Shown: piece after piece, positions 41,216-49,821 of the stretch
Layout of the letters: every line of letters begins with the position of its first letter
Position numbering within the stretch: the first letter of the stretch is position 1
Assembly: GCF_049803835.1 (NCBI RefSeq)
Contig: NZ_JBNAGK010000002.1
Location: forward strand, 186,001-250,000
Direction of reading: 5' to 3'
DNA length: 64,000 bases
DNA from: Pacificoceanicola sp049803835
GTDB lineage: Bacteria > Pseudomonadota > Alphaproteobacteria > Rhodobacterales > Rhodobacteraceae
Position numbers and translations under genes: made by a program
Notes under the pieces: generated by a model
Database searches by the model: none
Seen by the model: only the letters and a program-made list of their open reading frames with translations
What the model was told of the DNA's origin: nothing

Positions 41216-42445
41216 ATGCAACGCAGCCTTCAGGACAAGCTGGCCATCCTCGCCGATGCCGCCAAATATGACGCCTCCTGTGCCTCATCCGGCACCACCC
41301 GGCGCGATTCCGTCAAGGGCGGGATCGGCAGCGCCGGGGGCAGCGGGATCTGCCATGCCTATACGCCGGACGGGCGCTGCATCAGCCTGCTGAAGATCCT
41401 GATGACGAATTTCTGCATCTACGATTGCGCCTATTGCATCAACCGGGTGAGCAGCGGCGTGGAGCGGGCGCGGTTCTCGCCCGAGGAAGTGGTGAGCCTG
41501 ACGCTGGAGTTCTACCGGCGCAATTACATCGAAGGGCTGTTCCTGAGTTCCGGCATCATCCGCAGCCCGGACAGCACCATGGCGGACATGGTTCGCATCG
41601 CACGGATGCTACGCGAGGAGCATGGCTTCAAGGGATACATTCACCTCAAGACCATCCCGGAGGCGGCGCAGGAGCTGATCGACGACGCGGGGCTGTACGC
41701 GGACCGGCTGTCCGTCAACATCGAACTGCCGCGCGATGACAGCACGCGTCAGCTTGCGCCGCAGAAGAAGCCGGAAACGATCCGTTCGGCCATGGCCTCG
41801 GTGCGGTTGAGGCAGGAAGAGAGCAAGGAGCGGACCTATCGCGGCCGCAAGGCGCAGCGGTTTGCCCCGGCGGGACAGTCGACACAGATGATCGTGGGCG
41901 CGGATGCGGCCAACGACCGGGACATTCTCACAACGGCATCAAGGCTTTACACCGGCTACCGGCTGCGGCGGGTGTATTACTCGGCGTTCTCCCCGATCCC
42001 GGATGCCTCGAAGGCCCTGCCGCTGATCAAGCCGCCGCTGATGCGCGAGCACCGGCTCTATCAGGCGGATTGGCTGCTGCGCTTCTATGGTTTCGAGGTG
42101 GGGGAGATCGCGGGGGTTGCCCCCTCCGGCAATCTCGATCTGGAGATCGACCCGAAGCTGGCCTGGGCGTTGGCGCATCGCGGCCTGTTCCCCGTGGATG
42201 TGAACAAGGCAGGCAAGGAGATGCTGCTGCGGGTGCCGGGGTTTGGCACGAAGACCGTGGGGCGCATCCTGACGGCGCGGCGGTCCGGGGCTCTGCGCTA
42301 TGCGGACCTGCTGCGGATCGGGGCGATCATGGGCAAGGCGAAGAGTTTCGTTTCGACGCCGGACTGGTCGCCCGGGGCGCTTGTCGACAGCGACGGGCTG
42401 CGGGCGCGGTTCCTGCCGCAGCCGCAGCAGCTGAGCCTGTTCTGA
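41216..42445 (+). CDS. Radical SAM protein of the DNA modification/repair type
   Basis: The 409 aa protein has the radical SAM cluster motif C67-x3-C71-x2-C74 (NFCIYDCAYCINRV) and, at its C-terminus, a helix-hairpin-helix DNA-binding region (VDVNKAGKEMLLRVPGFGTKTVGRILTARRSGALRYADLLRIGAIMGKAKSF). Families of this kind are annotated as putative DNA modification/repair radical SAM proteins. It is followed, with a 1-base stop/start overlap, by the UdgX-like gene, a recurrent pairing. A role in handling damaged or modified bases is inferred. Confidence 0.88.
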   Translation: MQRSLQDKLAILADAAKYDASCASSGTTRRDSVKGGIGSAGGSGICHAYTPDGRCISLLKILMTNFCIYDCAYCINRVSSGVERARFSPEEVVSLTLEFYRRNYIEGLFLSSGIIRSPDSTMADMVRIARMLREEHGFKGYIHLKTIPEAAQELIDDAGLYADRLSVNIELPRDDSTRQLAPQKKPETIRSAMASVRLRQEESKERTYRGRKAQRFAPAGQSTQMIVGADAANDRDILTTASRLYTGYRLRRVYYSAFSPIPDASKALPLIKPPLMREHRLYQADWLLRFYGFEVGEIAGVAPSGNLDLEIDPKLAWALAHRGLFPVDVNKAGKEMLLRVPGFGTKTVGRILTARRSGALRYADLLRIGAIMGKAKSFVSTPDWSPGALVDSDGLRARFLPQPQQLSLF

Positions 42446-43893
42446 TGTACCGGGTGGACCTGCCCGGCCTCGGGTTCTTCGACGTCTGGCGCACGGCGGC
42501 ACGGTGCCTCCTGAGCCATGGGGTTGCGCCGGAGGAGGTGACCTGGAGCCGGGGCGGCGGGGAGGATCTGTTCGGCGGCAAACCCCTGCCCCGCGGCAAT
42601 GGCGTACACTACGTGTCGGCGCCGCGGACGTTCCCGGCGCTGGCGAAAAGCGTGTTGTGTCACACCGATCCCGGTGCGCCCGCCCTGCTCTACGCGGCGC
42701 TGCACCGGCATCAGAAGGACCGCAAGGCCCTGTCCAACCCCGCCGACCCGCTGGTGCGGCAGCTGGCGCAGCTGTCGAAGGCGGTCGGGCGGGACGTGCA
42801 CAAGATGCACGCCTTCGTGCGGTTCCGGGAACTGCCCGCCGAGGGGAAACGGCGGCGCTTCGGCGCGTGGTTCGAGCCCGATCATTTCATCCTCGAACAG
42901 GGCACGCCGTTCTTTGCCAAACGCTTCGCCGACATGGATTGGACCATCGCGACGCCGCAGGGGGTGGCGCGGTTCGACGCGGGGCAGTTGACGTTCCACC
43001 CACCTGCCCCGCGCCCGGACCTGCCGGAGGATGCGTCGGAGGCGCTCTGGGGAACGTATTTCGCCAATATCTTCAACCCGGCGCGGATTCATCTGAACGC
43101 CATGCGCTCGGAAATGCCGGTGAAATACTGGAAGAACCTGCCGGAAACGCGGCTCATCCCGGGCATGCTGGAGGCGGCGGAGGCGCGAGTGCAGGCGATG
43201 CGCGAGGCGATGCCCGGCGAGGCCCCGGCACGGGCGGCCCGCATTCTGGAGCGATTGCCGCAGAACACCTTTCCGGAGCGTCCGGAGACCTTGGAGGACG
43301 CGCGGGAGGCGGCGCTGGCCTGCCGCCGCTGCGGGCTGTGCGAGGCGGCGACGCAGACGGTGTTTGGCCCGGGACCGCAGGACGCGCCGCTTATGATCGT
43401 GGGCGAGCAGCCGGGGGATCAGGAGGACCTTGCAGGAGAGCCGTTTGTCGGCCCGGCGGGACGGCTGTTGCGGGAGGTCATGGCGGAGGCCGGGGTTGGC
43501 CCGGCCTATCTGACCAATGCGGTCAAGCACTTCAAGTTCCAGCCACGGGGCAAGCGACGGCTGCACCAAAACCCGGAGCGGGACGAGATCGACCAGTGCC
43601 GCTGGTGGCTGGACATTGAGCGGGACTTCGTGAAGCCGAGGCTGACCGTGGCGCTCGGGGCGACGGCGGCCTATGCCCTGACCGGATCGCACACGGCGAT
43701 GAAGGCGCGGCGCGGCACGGTGGAGGTCGCGCGGGACGGCGGGCCGGTGCTGGTGACCTATCACCCGAGCTACATCCTGCGGCTCAGCGGCCACGAGGCG
43801 GAAGATGCGAGGGCCGCGCTGCTGCAGGACCTGCAGCAGGCCGCGCGGCGGGTGAAGGAGATGCCCCGGCGGGAGGATCTTGCGCCGCACTGA
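42445..43893 (+). CDS. DUF4130-UdgX fusion: uracil-DNA glycosylase superfamily protein
   Basis: The 482 aa protein has an N-terminal DUF4130 (residues ~1-250) and a C-terminal family 4-like uracil-DNA glycosylase. Cys residues C293, C296 and C299 (CRRCGLC) ligate an Fe-S cluster with a later Cys. The catalytic pocket has GEQPGDQED (320-328) and VTYHPSYILR (437-446). Between them KRRLH (370-374) matches the UdgX-specific loop whose His (here H374) becomes covalently attached to the uracil-DNA lesion site in Mycobacterium smegmatis. The start overlaps the radical SAM stop by one base. Confidence 0.9.
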   Translation: MYRVDLPGLGFFDVWRTAARCLLSHGVAPEEVTWSRGGGEDLFGGKPLPRGNGVHYVSAPRTFPALAKSVLCHTDPGAPALLYAALHRHQKDRKALSNPADPLVRQLAQLSKAVGRDVHKMHAFVRFRELPAEGKRRRFGAWFEPDHFILEQGTPFFAKRFADMDWTIATPQGVARFDAGQLTFHPPAPRPDLPEDASEALWGTYFANIFNPARIHLNAMRSEMPVKYWKNLPETRLIPGMLEAAEARVQAMREAMPGEAPARAARILERLPQNTFPERPETLEDAREAALACRRCGLCEAATQTVFGPGPQDAPLMIVGEQPGDQEDLAGEPFVGPAGRLLREVMAEAGVGPAYLTNAVKHFKFQPRGKRRLHQNPERDEIDQCRWWLDIERDFVKPRLTVALGATAAYALTGSHTAMKARRGTVEVARDGGPVLVTYHPSYILRLSGHEAEDARAALLQDLQQAARRVKEMPRREDLAPH

Positions 43894-43988
43894 AGCGTTT
43901 CCGGTCAAACCAGAACCGCTGTGAAGCAGCTTTGCCGGGGCATCGCGACAGGCGGCGCATCGGGGGGAGCCACGCGCCGCCTGCCATG

Positions 43989-45788
43989 TCATTTCAGGTG
44001 GTGAACCTCCTGCAGGCCGTAGACTGGGGTTTCCAGCCCCTCCATCCGCGCCTTCAGTTGCAGCGCGAGATAGAGCGAATAGTGCCGCGACTGGTGCAGG
44101 TTGCCGCCGTGGAACCACAGGTTCTGCTGCTGGGTCGGCTTCCACATGTTGCGCTGCTCGCCCTCCCAGGGGCCGGGGTCCTTCGTGGTGTCGGACCCGA
44201 GGCCCCAGACCTTGCCGACCTTGTCCGCGACTTCCTGTGAAATCAGGTCCGCCGCCCAGCCGTTCATCGAACCGTAGCCGGTGGCGAGAACCACCAGATC
44301 GGCGTCGAGATGGGTGCCGTCCGAGAGTACCACGCCGGTCTCGTCGAAGCGATCCACCTGCCCCTTGGCGAGCTTGATCTCGCCGTCGATGATGAGCTGG
44401 CTTGCGCCCACGTCGATGTAATAGCCGGACCCGCGCCGCAGGTATTTCATGAACAGCCCGGAGCCGTCGTCGCCCCAGTCGAGATCGAACCCGGCCTTCT
44501 CCAGCCCGGCATAGAATTCCGCGTCGCGTTCCTTCATCTGCTCATAGGCGGGGATCTGGAACTCGTGCAGGATGCGGTAGGGCAGCGAGGCAAAGATCAT
44601 GTCCGCCTTTTCGGTTGTCACCCCATTGGCCACCGCCTCTTCCGAGTAGAGCGCCCCGAGACCGATATCCATGAGCGTGTCGGACTTCACGATATGGGTG
44701 GAGGAGCGCTGCACCATGGTCACATCCGCGCCGGTTTCCCAGAGCGCGGCGCAGATGTCATGGGCCGAGTTGTTGGAGCCGACGACGACCACCTTCTTGC
44801 CCGCCCAGTCGTCCGGGCCCTTGTGCTGGGAAGAATGCTGGATCGTGCCCTTGAAGCTCTCCATGCCCGGGAAGGTCGGGATGTTCGGCTTGCCCGACAT
44901 GCCGGTGGCGAGGACAAGCTGGGTGGGGTGCAGGGTCACTTCCTCGCCGTCGCGGTTGACCTTGACCGTCCAGGTGCCGCTGGTCTCGTCGAACTGCGCG
45001 GAAGTCACCTCGGAGCGGGTCCAGTAGTTCAGCTCCATGACCTTCGTGTACATCTCCAGCCAGTCGCCGATCTTGTCCTTCGGCGCGAAGACCGGCCAGT
45101 TGTCGGGGAACTTGATGTAGGGCAGATGGTCATACCAGACCGGATCGTGCAGGCAGAGCGACTTGTAGCGCGAGCGCCATTGGTCGCCGGGGCGGTCGTG
45201 CTTGTCCAGAACGATGGTCGGCACGCCAAGCTGCCGCAGCCGGGCGCCAAGGGCGATGCCGCCCTGCCCGCCGCCGACGATCACGGTGTAGGGCTGCTCG
45301 GTGTAGCCGAGCGTTTCGGCCTCGTTTTGCCGCGCTTCCTTCCAGGTGGTGCGGTGCTTGTCGGCGCCGTGCTGGACACCCATGGGACGCCGCTTGCCCT
45401 TGTTCTCCTCGAAGCCTTTCAGTTCCTGCAGGGATGTCAGCAGCGTCCAGATGCGCCCGTCCTTCAGCCGCATCAGCCCCCAGCCGCGCCCGGCGGCGGT
45501 CTCGAAGGTGATCCAGGCGGTGGTGACGCCGCCGTCCTCCGCCGGGACCTCCCCGTCCTGAATGGCGAAGCCGCGCGGTTTGGTATGGCCAAGCTGCGCG
45601 GTGAGCATGTCCTTCACCCCGGCGGGGCCCTCCACGGTCTTAAGGTTCCAGGTGACGGCGATCAGGTCGCGCCAGTAGCTGTCCGTGGCGAAAAGCCTGC
45701 TGGCGGCATCGGCGTCGCCGGCCTCCAGCGCGGCGTTCAGCGCGTCCAGCGTCTCCTGGACCTGCGTGGTGGCGGTTGAATCGAGCAT
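43989..45788 (-). CDS. Flavin-containing monooxygenase with N-terminal SnoaL-like domain
   Basis: The 599 aa protein has an N-terminal NTF2/SnoaL-like domain (~1-140; LDALNAALEAGDADAASRLFATDSYWRDLIAVTWNLKTVEG) and a C-terminal two-dinucleotide-fold flavoprotein: VIVGGGQGGIALGARLRQLGVPTIVLDKHDRPGDQWR (FAD), LATGMSGKPNIPTFPGMESFKG, and KVVVVGSNNSAHDICAALWETGADVTMV (NADPH). It resembles CzcO/FMO-type oxidoreductases. The N-terminal domain is a fusion found in a subset of relatives. The ATG at 45788 is the start. It is preceded on the same strand by the AcoR-like regulator gene, which probably controls it. Confidence 0.85.
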   Translation of the reverse strand: MLDSTATTQVQETLDALNAALEAGDADAASRLFATDSYWRDLIAVTWNLKTVEGPAGVKDMLTAQLGHTKPRGFAIQDGEVPAEDGGVTTAWITFETAAGRGWGLMRLKDGRIWTLLTSLQELKGFEENKGKRRPMGVQHGADKHRTTWKEARQNEAETLGYTEQPYTVIVGGGQGGIALGARLRQLGVPTIVLDKHDRPGDQWRSRYKSLCLHDPVWYDHLPYIKFPDNWPVFAPKDKIGDWLEMYTKVMELNYWTRSEVTSAQFDETSGTWTVKVNRDGEEVTLHPTQLVLATGMSGKPNIPTFPGMESFKGTIQHSSQHKGPDDWAGKKVVVVGSNNSAHDICAALWETGADVTMVQRSSTHIVKSDTLMDIGLGALYSEEAVANGVTTEKADMIFASLPYRILHEFQIPAYEQMKERDAEFYAGLEKAGFDLDWGDDGSGLFMKYLRRGSGYYIDVGASQLIIDGEIKLAKGQVDRFDETGVVLSDGTHLDADLVVLATGYGSMNGWAADLISQEVADKVGKVWGLGSDTTKDPGPWEGEQRNMWKPTQQQNLWFHGGNLHQSRHYSLYLALQLKARMEGLETPVYGLQEVHHLK

Positions 45789-45900
45789 TGCGTGTCCTCC
45801 TCGTCGGCAATGGATGGCGGGAGTATCGGCACGGCGAACGGCTCCGATCCACGGGAATCCGGGGCTTTTCGCGGCACAGCGTGATGCGGCGGCGCAGCAT

Positions 45901-45914
45901 GTTGCGTGTGCAAC
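45901..45914. promoter_or_regulatory. GTTGC-GTGT-GCAAC palindrome between the AcoR-like gene and the flavin monooxygenase
   Basis: A 14-bp inverted repeat lies 13 bases past the AcoR-like stop and 112 bp before the monooxygenase start. Palindromes of this type are reported for AcoR-family activators, as I recall, so it may be the operator for the regulator. No sigma-54 -24/-12 promoter was found between it and the monooxygenase start. Confidence 0.4.
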
Positions 45915-45927
45915 CGAGCGCAACGGA

Positions 45928-47661
45928 TCAGGCGGGCGGGTGCAACCCCTCCTTGCGAATGCGGCGCAGGATGGTGGAGCGGTTGACGCCGAGCCGTCGC
46001 GCCGCGCGGGCCATGTTCCAGCCACAGGCGTCGAGCACCGCTTCGAGGTCCTCCTCCTCCGGCGCGGCCCGGGCGGCGGCGGCGGGCAGGTCCGGCAGGT
46101 CGATCACGTCGCTTTCCGCAAGGGCGGCGGCGACGTCGAGCACGTTGGCCAGTTCGCGCAGGTTGCCGGGCCAGTCCCGGCCCATGAGTTCGGCGCGGGC
46201 GGAGGGGGTCAGGCGCTTGTCGCCGCCGCTGCCCCGCCGCAAGAGGCGGTCGATGAGCCAGCCGAGGTCCTGCCGTTGCCGCAGCGGCGGCAGGCTCAGC
46301 GTGGTCCCGGCAAGGCGGTGGTAGAGCGCGGGCGGCAGGCCGTCCGGGGCGGTTAGAGCGGCAGCGTCCTGCCCGCTGGTGGCAAGGACGCGCAGCTGCG
46401 GGCGGGCGTCGAGCAGCCCGGGGAGCGTTGCGCGGGCCTCCTGCGGCAGGTCCTCGACGCGGCGCAGCAGCAAGCTCGCCGGCTGGTCCGCCTCCGTCAA
46501 CGTCGCCAGCCGCGCAACGTCCAGCCCGGCGCACTCGACGCAATGGAACCCGGCGCGGCGGGAGGCCATGTGCAGGGCGCGGGCGAGCTTGGTCTTGCCG
46601 GTCCCGGTCTCGCCGCAGATCAGCAGCGGGATCGCCGTGGCCGCCAGCCTTTCGCCCTGCGCAAGCAGCCGCGCCATGCCGGGATCGCCGCCACTCAGCC
46701 CGGAAAGCGCCCCGCCGACCGGACGCCGCGACGGCGCGGCGCTGCGCGGGCTTTGCGGCGCGATGGCGTGACCGAAGATCGCGCCGCCGTCCCGCATCTG
46801 CACGATCCGCTCTTCCGTGGGCCGGTCGCGCATCAGGTCCGGCAGATCGTCGACGGTCAGGTCGAGCAGCGTGTCGATGCGTTGGCCCAGCAGCGGCCGC
46901 CCCTCGCCCAGCATCCGCCCCGCGGCGCGGGTGAAGCCGATGACCCGCCCTGCCCCGTCCAGCGTCACGGCGGCCTCGGGATCGACGTCGAGGAACTCGG
47001 GGGAGGAGGACAGCCGCAGCACCCAGTCGCGGCGGCTTCCGGCCATCAGGTTGGCCATCTCCACCCGCCGCGCGGCGGAGGTCACGAGCGTCATGGCCAG
47101 GTTCTGGCTGCTCTTTGGCGCCGGCGAGCGCAGGAGCGATATGTCGAGCACGGCGGCCATCTGCCCGAGGCTGTCATAGATCGGCGCGGCGGTGCAGGAG
47201 AGCATGGTGTGGGCGTTGCCGAAATGGTCGTCCTGATGGATCGTCACCGGCTCGCCCGTCACGATGCAGGCGCCGACACCGCAGGTCCCGGCGAGATCCT
47301 CGGACCAGTTGGAGCCGAGATAGAGCCCGGCCCCGCGCAGATCATCGGTAAACCCGCTGTCGCCGAAGAAATCGACGCAGACGCCCTGCGCATCGGTCAG
47401 CAGCAGGACGTAGTTCTGCCCAGCCACCTGCCGGAACAGCGATTGCAGCCCGGAGCGGGCCGCGCCGATCATCCATTCCGCCTGGTCGCGGTGCTCGCGC
47501 AGCTCCGCTTCGGTGACGATATGCGCCGGATCGCTACGGGTCGGGTCCATGCCATAAAGCTCGACGCAGCGCCGCCAGGAGGCGGAGACCGCGCTGTCGC
47601 GGCCCGTCGCGCGCCCGTCGAGCACGCGTTCGATCTCGTCCACGTGGCGATGATGGATCAT
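45928..47661 (-). CDS. AcoR-like activator with degenerate AAA+ domain
   Basis: The 577 aa protein has a GAF sensor (~60-180), a PAS-like segment (~220-290), an AAA+ domain and a Fis-type C-terminal HTH (DLEAVLDACGWNMARAARRLGVNRSTILRRIRKEG). Walker A is intact (GETGTGKT, 350-357) but the GAFTGA loop is absent. Walker B reads LLLRRVEDLP, with the acidic pair lost, so the ATPase and sigma-54 functions look lost. AcoR-type proteins regulate aromatic, alcohol or acetoin metabolism. The flavin monooxygenase just downstream is the likely target. The ATG at 47661 follows weak ribosome-site sequence (GAGGTCTGACG). Confidence 0.85.
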   Translation of the reverse strand: MIHHRHVDEIERVLDGRATGRDSAVSASWRRCVELYGMDPTRSDPAHIVTEAELREHRDQAEWMIGAARSGLQSLFRQVAGQNYVLLLTDAQGVCVDFFGDSGFTDDLRGAGLYLGSNWSEDLAGTCGVGACIVTGEPVTIHQDDHFGNAHTMLSCTAAPIYDSLGQMAAVLDISLLRSPAPKSSQNLAMTLVTSAARRVEMANLMAGSRRDWVLRLSSSPEFLDVDPEAAVTLDGAGRVIGFTRAAGRMLGEGRPLLGQRIDTLLDLTVDDLPDLMRDRPTEERIVQMRDGGAIFGHAIAPQSPRSAAPSRRPVGGALSGLSGGDPGMARLLAQGERLAATAIPLLICGETGTGKTKLARALHMASRRAGFHCVECAGLDVARLATLTEADQPASLLLRRVEDLPQEARATLPGLLDARPQLRVLATSGQDAAALTAPDGLPPALYHRLAGTTLSLPPLRQRQDLGWLIDRLLRRGSGGDKRLTPSARAELMGRDWPGNLRELANVLDVAAALAESDVIDLPDLPAAAARAAPEEEDLEAVLDACGWNMARAARRLGVNRSTILRRIRKEGLHPPA

Positions 47662-47835
47662 CGTCAGACCTCTCTCCCTGCGCGGCAGGATACCACGGAA
47701 TGCGGCGCGGAGATGCGAGACTTTCGGCCAAGGCCCGTCACCGCCCCGGGTAAACTTCGCGTGCAGGGTGTTTTCCGTAGGGTAAGTTGTGCCATACTTG
47801 CCGCAAGCCACCCAAGCCCGAAGGAGGTCGAAGCC

Positions 47836-48312
47836 ATGCACACACCCCTGACACGCCGCGCCGCCATCGCCACCGGGGCGGCTTTTCTGAGTACGGGGCT
47901 GATGGTCCCGGCCCGGGCCGCCGGGCTGAAGCCGACCCGGACCATGGGCGGCGGCGCCAACAATTACCGCCCCGGCGCACCCATCGTGGAGCGCATCGGG
48001 AACGGCGGGTTCTGGATGAGCGGCACCGTACGCCGCGCGGAGGATGGTGCACCGCTCAAGGGCATCCGCATCCAGATCTGGGCGCATACGGTCGAAGGCT
48101 ACGAGCGCGATCCGCACAGCCATGGCGCGACGCTGACCGACGCGGACGGCGTGTTCCGGCTGGAAATGCCGCAGATCGTGCCCGCCCTGGGCCAGCCGCA
48201 CGGGCATCTCGCCTATGACAGCGGCGATTTCCGCACCGTCTTCCTGCGTCCGGTGATGCGGAGCGTCCGGCAGACCAGCCTCGAAGCGCATTTCGTGTTG
48301 GAGCCGGCCTGA
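47836..48312 (+). CDS. Tat-exported intradiol dioxygenase-like protein
   Basis: The 158 aa product begins MHTPLTRRAAIATGAAFLSTGLMVPARA, a twin-arginine signal. The mature part (MSGTVRRAEDGAPLKGIRIQIWAHTVEGYERDPHSHGATLTDADGVFRLEMPQIVP, then GQPHGHLAYDSGDFRTVFL) follows the intradiol ring-cleavage dioxygenase beta-sandwich. The usual two-His two-Tyr iron ligands are only partly identifiable (H in DPHSHG, H in PHGHLAY), so activity is uncertain. The ATG at 47836 has a strong GAAGGAGG ribosome site. A ferric-reductase-like membrane gene follows after one base, suggesting one operon with redox function at the envelope. Confidence 0.75.
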   Translation: MHTPLTRRAAIATGAAFLSTGLMVPARAAGLKPTRTMGGGANNYRPGAPIVERIGNGGFWMSGTVRRAEDGAPLKGIRIQIWAHTVEGYERDPHSHGATLTDADGVFRLEMPQIVPALGQPHGHLAYDSGDFRTVFLRPVMRSVRQTSLEAHFVLEPA

Positions 48313-48313
48313 C

Positions 48314-48916
48314 GTGAGGCTGCGCCCGGCCCTGATGTGGCTCCTGCTCGCCGGGGCCCTGATGGTGCCGCTGGGCGTGGCGCTGACCAGCCCCTGGCTG
48401 GCCTATCGTTCCGGCATCTACATCGCCGCCGGGGTGGCGGGGGTGGTGGCGCTCTGGTTGCTGCTGGTCCAGCCGGCGCTGGTCGGGGGCCAACTGCCGG
48501 TCGATCCACGCGCGGCCCGCGTCTGGCACAGGCGCGTGGGCGCTCTGCTCATTACCCTTGTCGTGTTGCATATCGCCGGTCTGTGGATCACCAGCCCGCC
48601 GGATGTGATCGACGTGCTGCTGTTCCGCTCGCCGACGCCCTTCTCGCTCTGGGGCGCGCTCGCCATGTGGGCGATTTTCGCGGCGGGGGCCCTCGCGCTG
48701 GTCCGGCGCAGGTTGCGCCCGCGGTCGTGGCGGCTGGCGCACAGCGGGCTGGCCCTGTCCATCGCCCTGTTCAGCATCCTGCATGCGGTGCTGATCGAGG
48801 GCACCATGGGCGCGGTGACGAAGGCGCTGCTCTGCGTGCTGATCCTGGCGGCGCTGGCGCGGGCCTTCGCGGAGCGGAAGGTCTGGCGTCTGCTCAAGCC
48901 GCGGGAACGGGTCTGA
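48314..48916 (+). CDS. Ferric reductase-like transmembrane protein
   Basis: The 200 aa protein has about five or six spans (LMWLLLAGALMVPLGVAL, IYIAAGVAGVVALWLLLVQPAL, VGALLITLVVLHIAGLWI, SLWGALAMWAIFAAGALALV, GLALSIALFSILHAVL) and conserved His residues in WHRRVGALLITLVVLHIAG and WRLAHSGLALSIALFSILHAVL that suit haem b binding. It matches the ferric reductase-like / FRD transmembrane domain without the cytosolic flavin part. Start GTG 48314, one base after the dioxygenase-like stop. Confidence 0.85.
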   Translation: MRLRPALMWLLLAGALMVPLGVALTSPWLAYRSGIYIAAGVAGVVALWLLLVQPALVGGQLPVDPRAARVWHRRVGALLITLVVLHIAGLWITSPPDVIDVLLFRSPTPFSLWGALAMWAIFAAGALALVRRRLRPRSWRLAHSGLALSIALFSILHAVLIEGTMGAVTKALLCVLILAALARAFAERKVWRLLKPRERV

Positions 48917-49021
48917 GCGGAGGCCTGTGCTGTGAGCCGGAAAAGCCGGGCAACCCCGGACGAACCGGCGGGATGGCAGGTTCGCAGCGCCTTGGCGGCA
49001 TCACCCGGCAAGCGTCGCCCG

Positions 49022-49534
49022 TCAATCCAGCACGGTCATCCGGTCAAGCTGCCAGATGCTGCGGGCGTAGATGACCTCGGTGCGGTAGGCGGCGGAAGAG
49101 GAAAACGGATAGATCACCCAGAGCGGCCCCTTGTCCCGGCGGGACATGACGGTTCCGTCCATTTCGTAGGCGACGATCGGCCCGTCCGCTCTCGCGTCGG
49201 AAACCGGGATCTCGACGCTGTAATCGTTGATCGCGGTGGCGGACAGGCGCGTGCCCGTGGCCCCGACCCGCTCCAGCAGCGCGCTCAGCCGCACGCCGGT
49301 GAATCTGTGCGTGCGGGGCGTCCAGATCGTGTCGGTCGCGATTTCGGCCGCCCCGAGCGCTCGCAACATCTCGAGATCGAACAGCGCCGCGCCCTCGGCG
49401 TTGGTTTCGGTAATGGCCCCGGTCACCGTCAGCACGACCGGTCCATCCGGGGCAGGCAGCGGCTCCGCCGTCGCAACGAGCGGCGCGAGCGTGATGAGAA
49501 ACAAGGCGAGGAACCGTGTCAGGGGGCGTGTCAT
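49022..49534 (-). CDS. Periplasmic SUOX-fold (molybdopterin-oxidoreductase-like) protein, copy 2
   Basis: The 170 aa preprotein (signal MTRPLTRFLALFLITLAPLVATA) is a paralog of the protein at 38707. Shared blocks are PVVLTVTGAI, TNAEG/TNGEG, DTIWT, HRFTGVRLS/R, AINDYSVEIPVSDA, DGPIVAYEMDGTVMSRRDKGPLWVIYPF, and a C-terminal YARSIWQL. It also lacks a Mo-binding Cys. Its start is 287 bp from the divergent GGDEF/EAL gene; in other marine proteobacteria this kind of protein is often encoded beside a GGDEF protein or sensor, so a signalling partnership is inferred. Confidence 0.75.
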   Translation of the reverse strand: MTRPLTRFLALFLITLAPLVATAEPLPAPDGPVVLTVTGAITETNAEGAALFDLEMLRALGAAEIATDTIWTPRTHRFTGVRLSALLERVGATGTRLSATAINDYSVEIPVSDARADGPIVAYEMDGTVMSRRDKGPLWVIYPFSSSAAYRTEVIYARSIWQLDRMTVLD

Positions 49535-49821
49535 GGCGGGATCTCCGGCTGCGATGCACCGGCCCCATGATGGCACGGCTCCCGGCCCGCGGGCCACTGG
49601 CAACATCGACGCGGGGTCCTGTATCGGGACCTTTGCCAGGGCGGCCTGCCAACAGGTCCACGGCGCTCTGGCCCATGGACTTGCGCGGAATGCTTTGACG
49701 GAATCGCGGCCCGACCGAACGGCACCCGCGTCGGCGCTTCACGATTCATTAACCAACCTTGCTTTACCACGGAACAGTCAGGCCTCCGGTGGTCTGGACA
49801 GCCAACCGAGGTCAGGACCGC

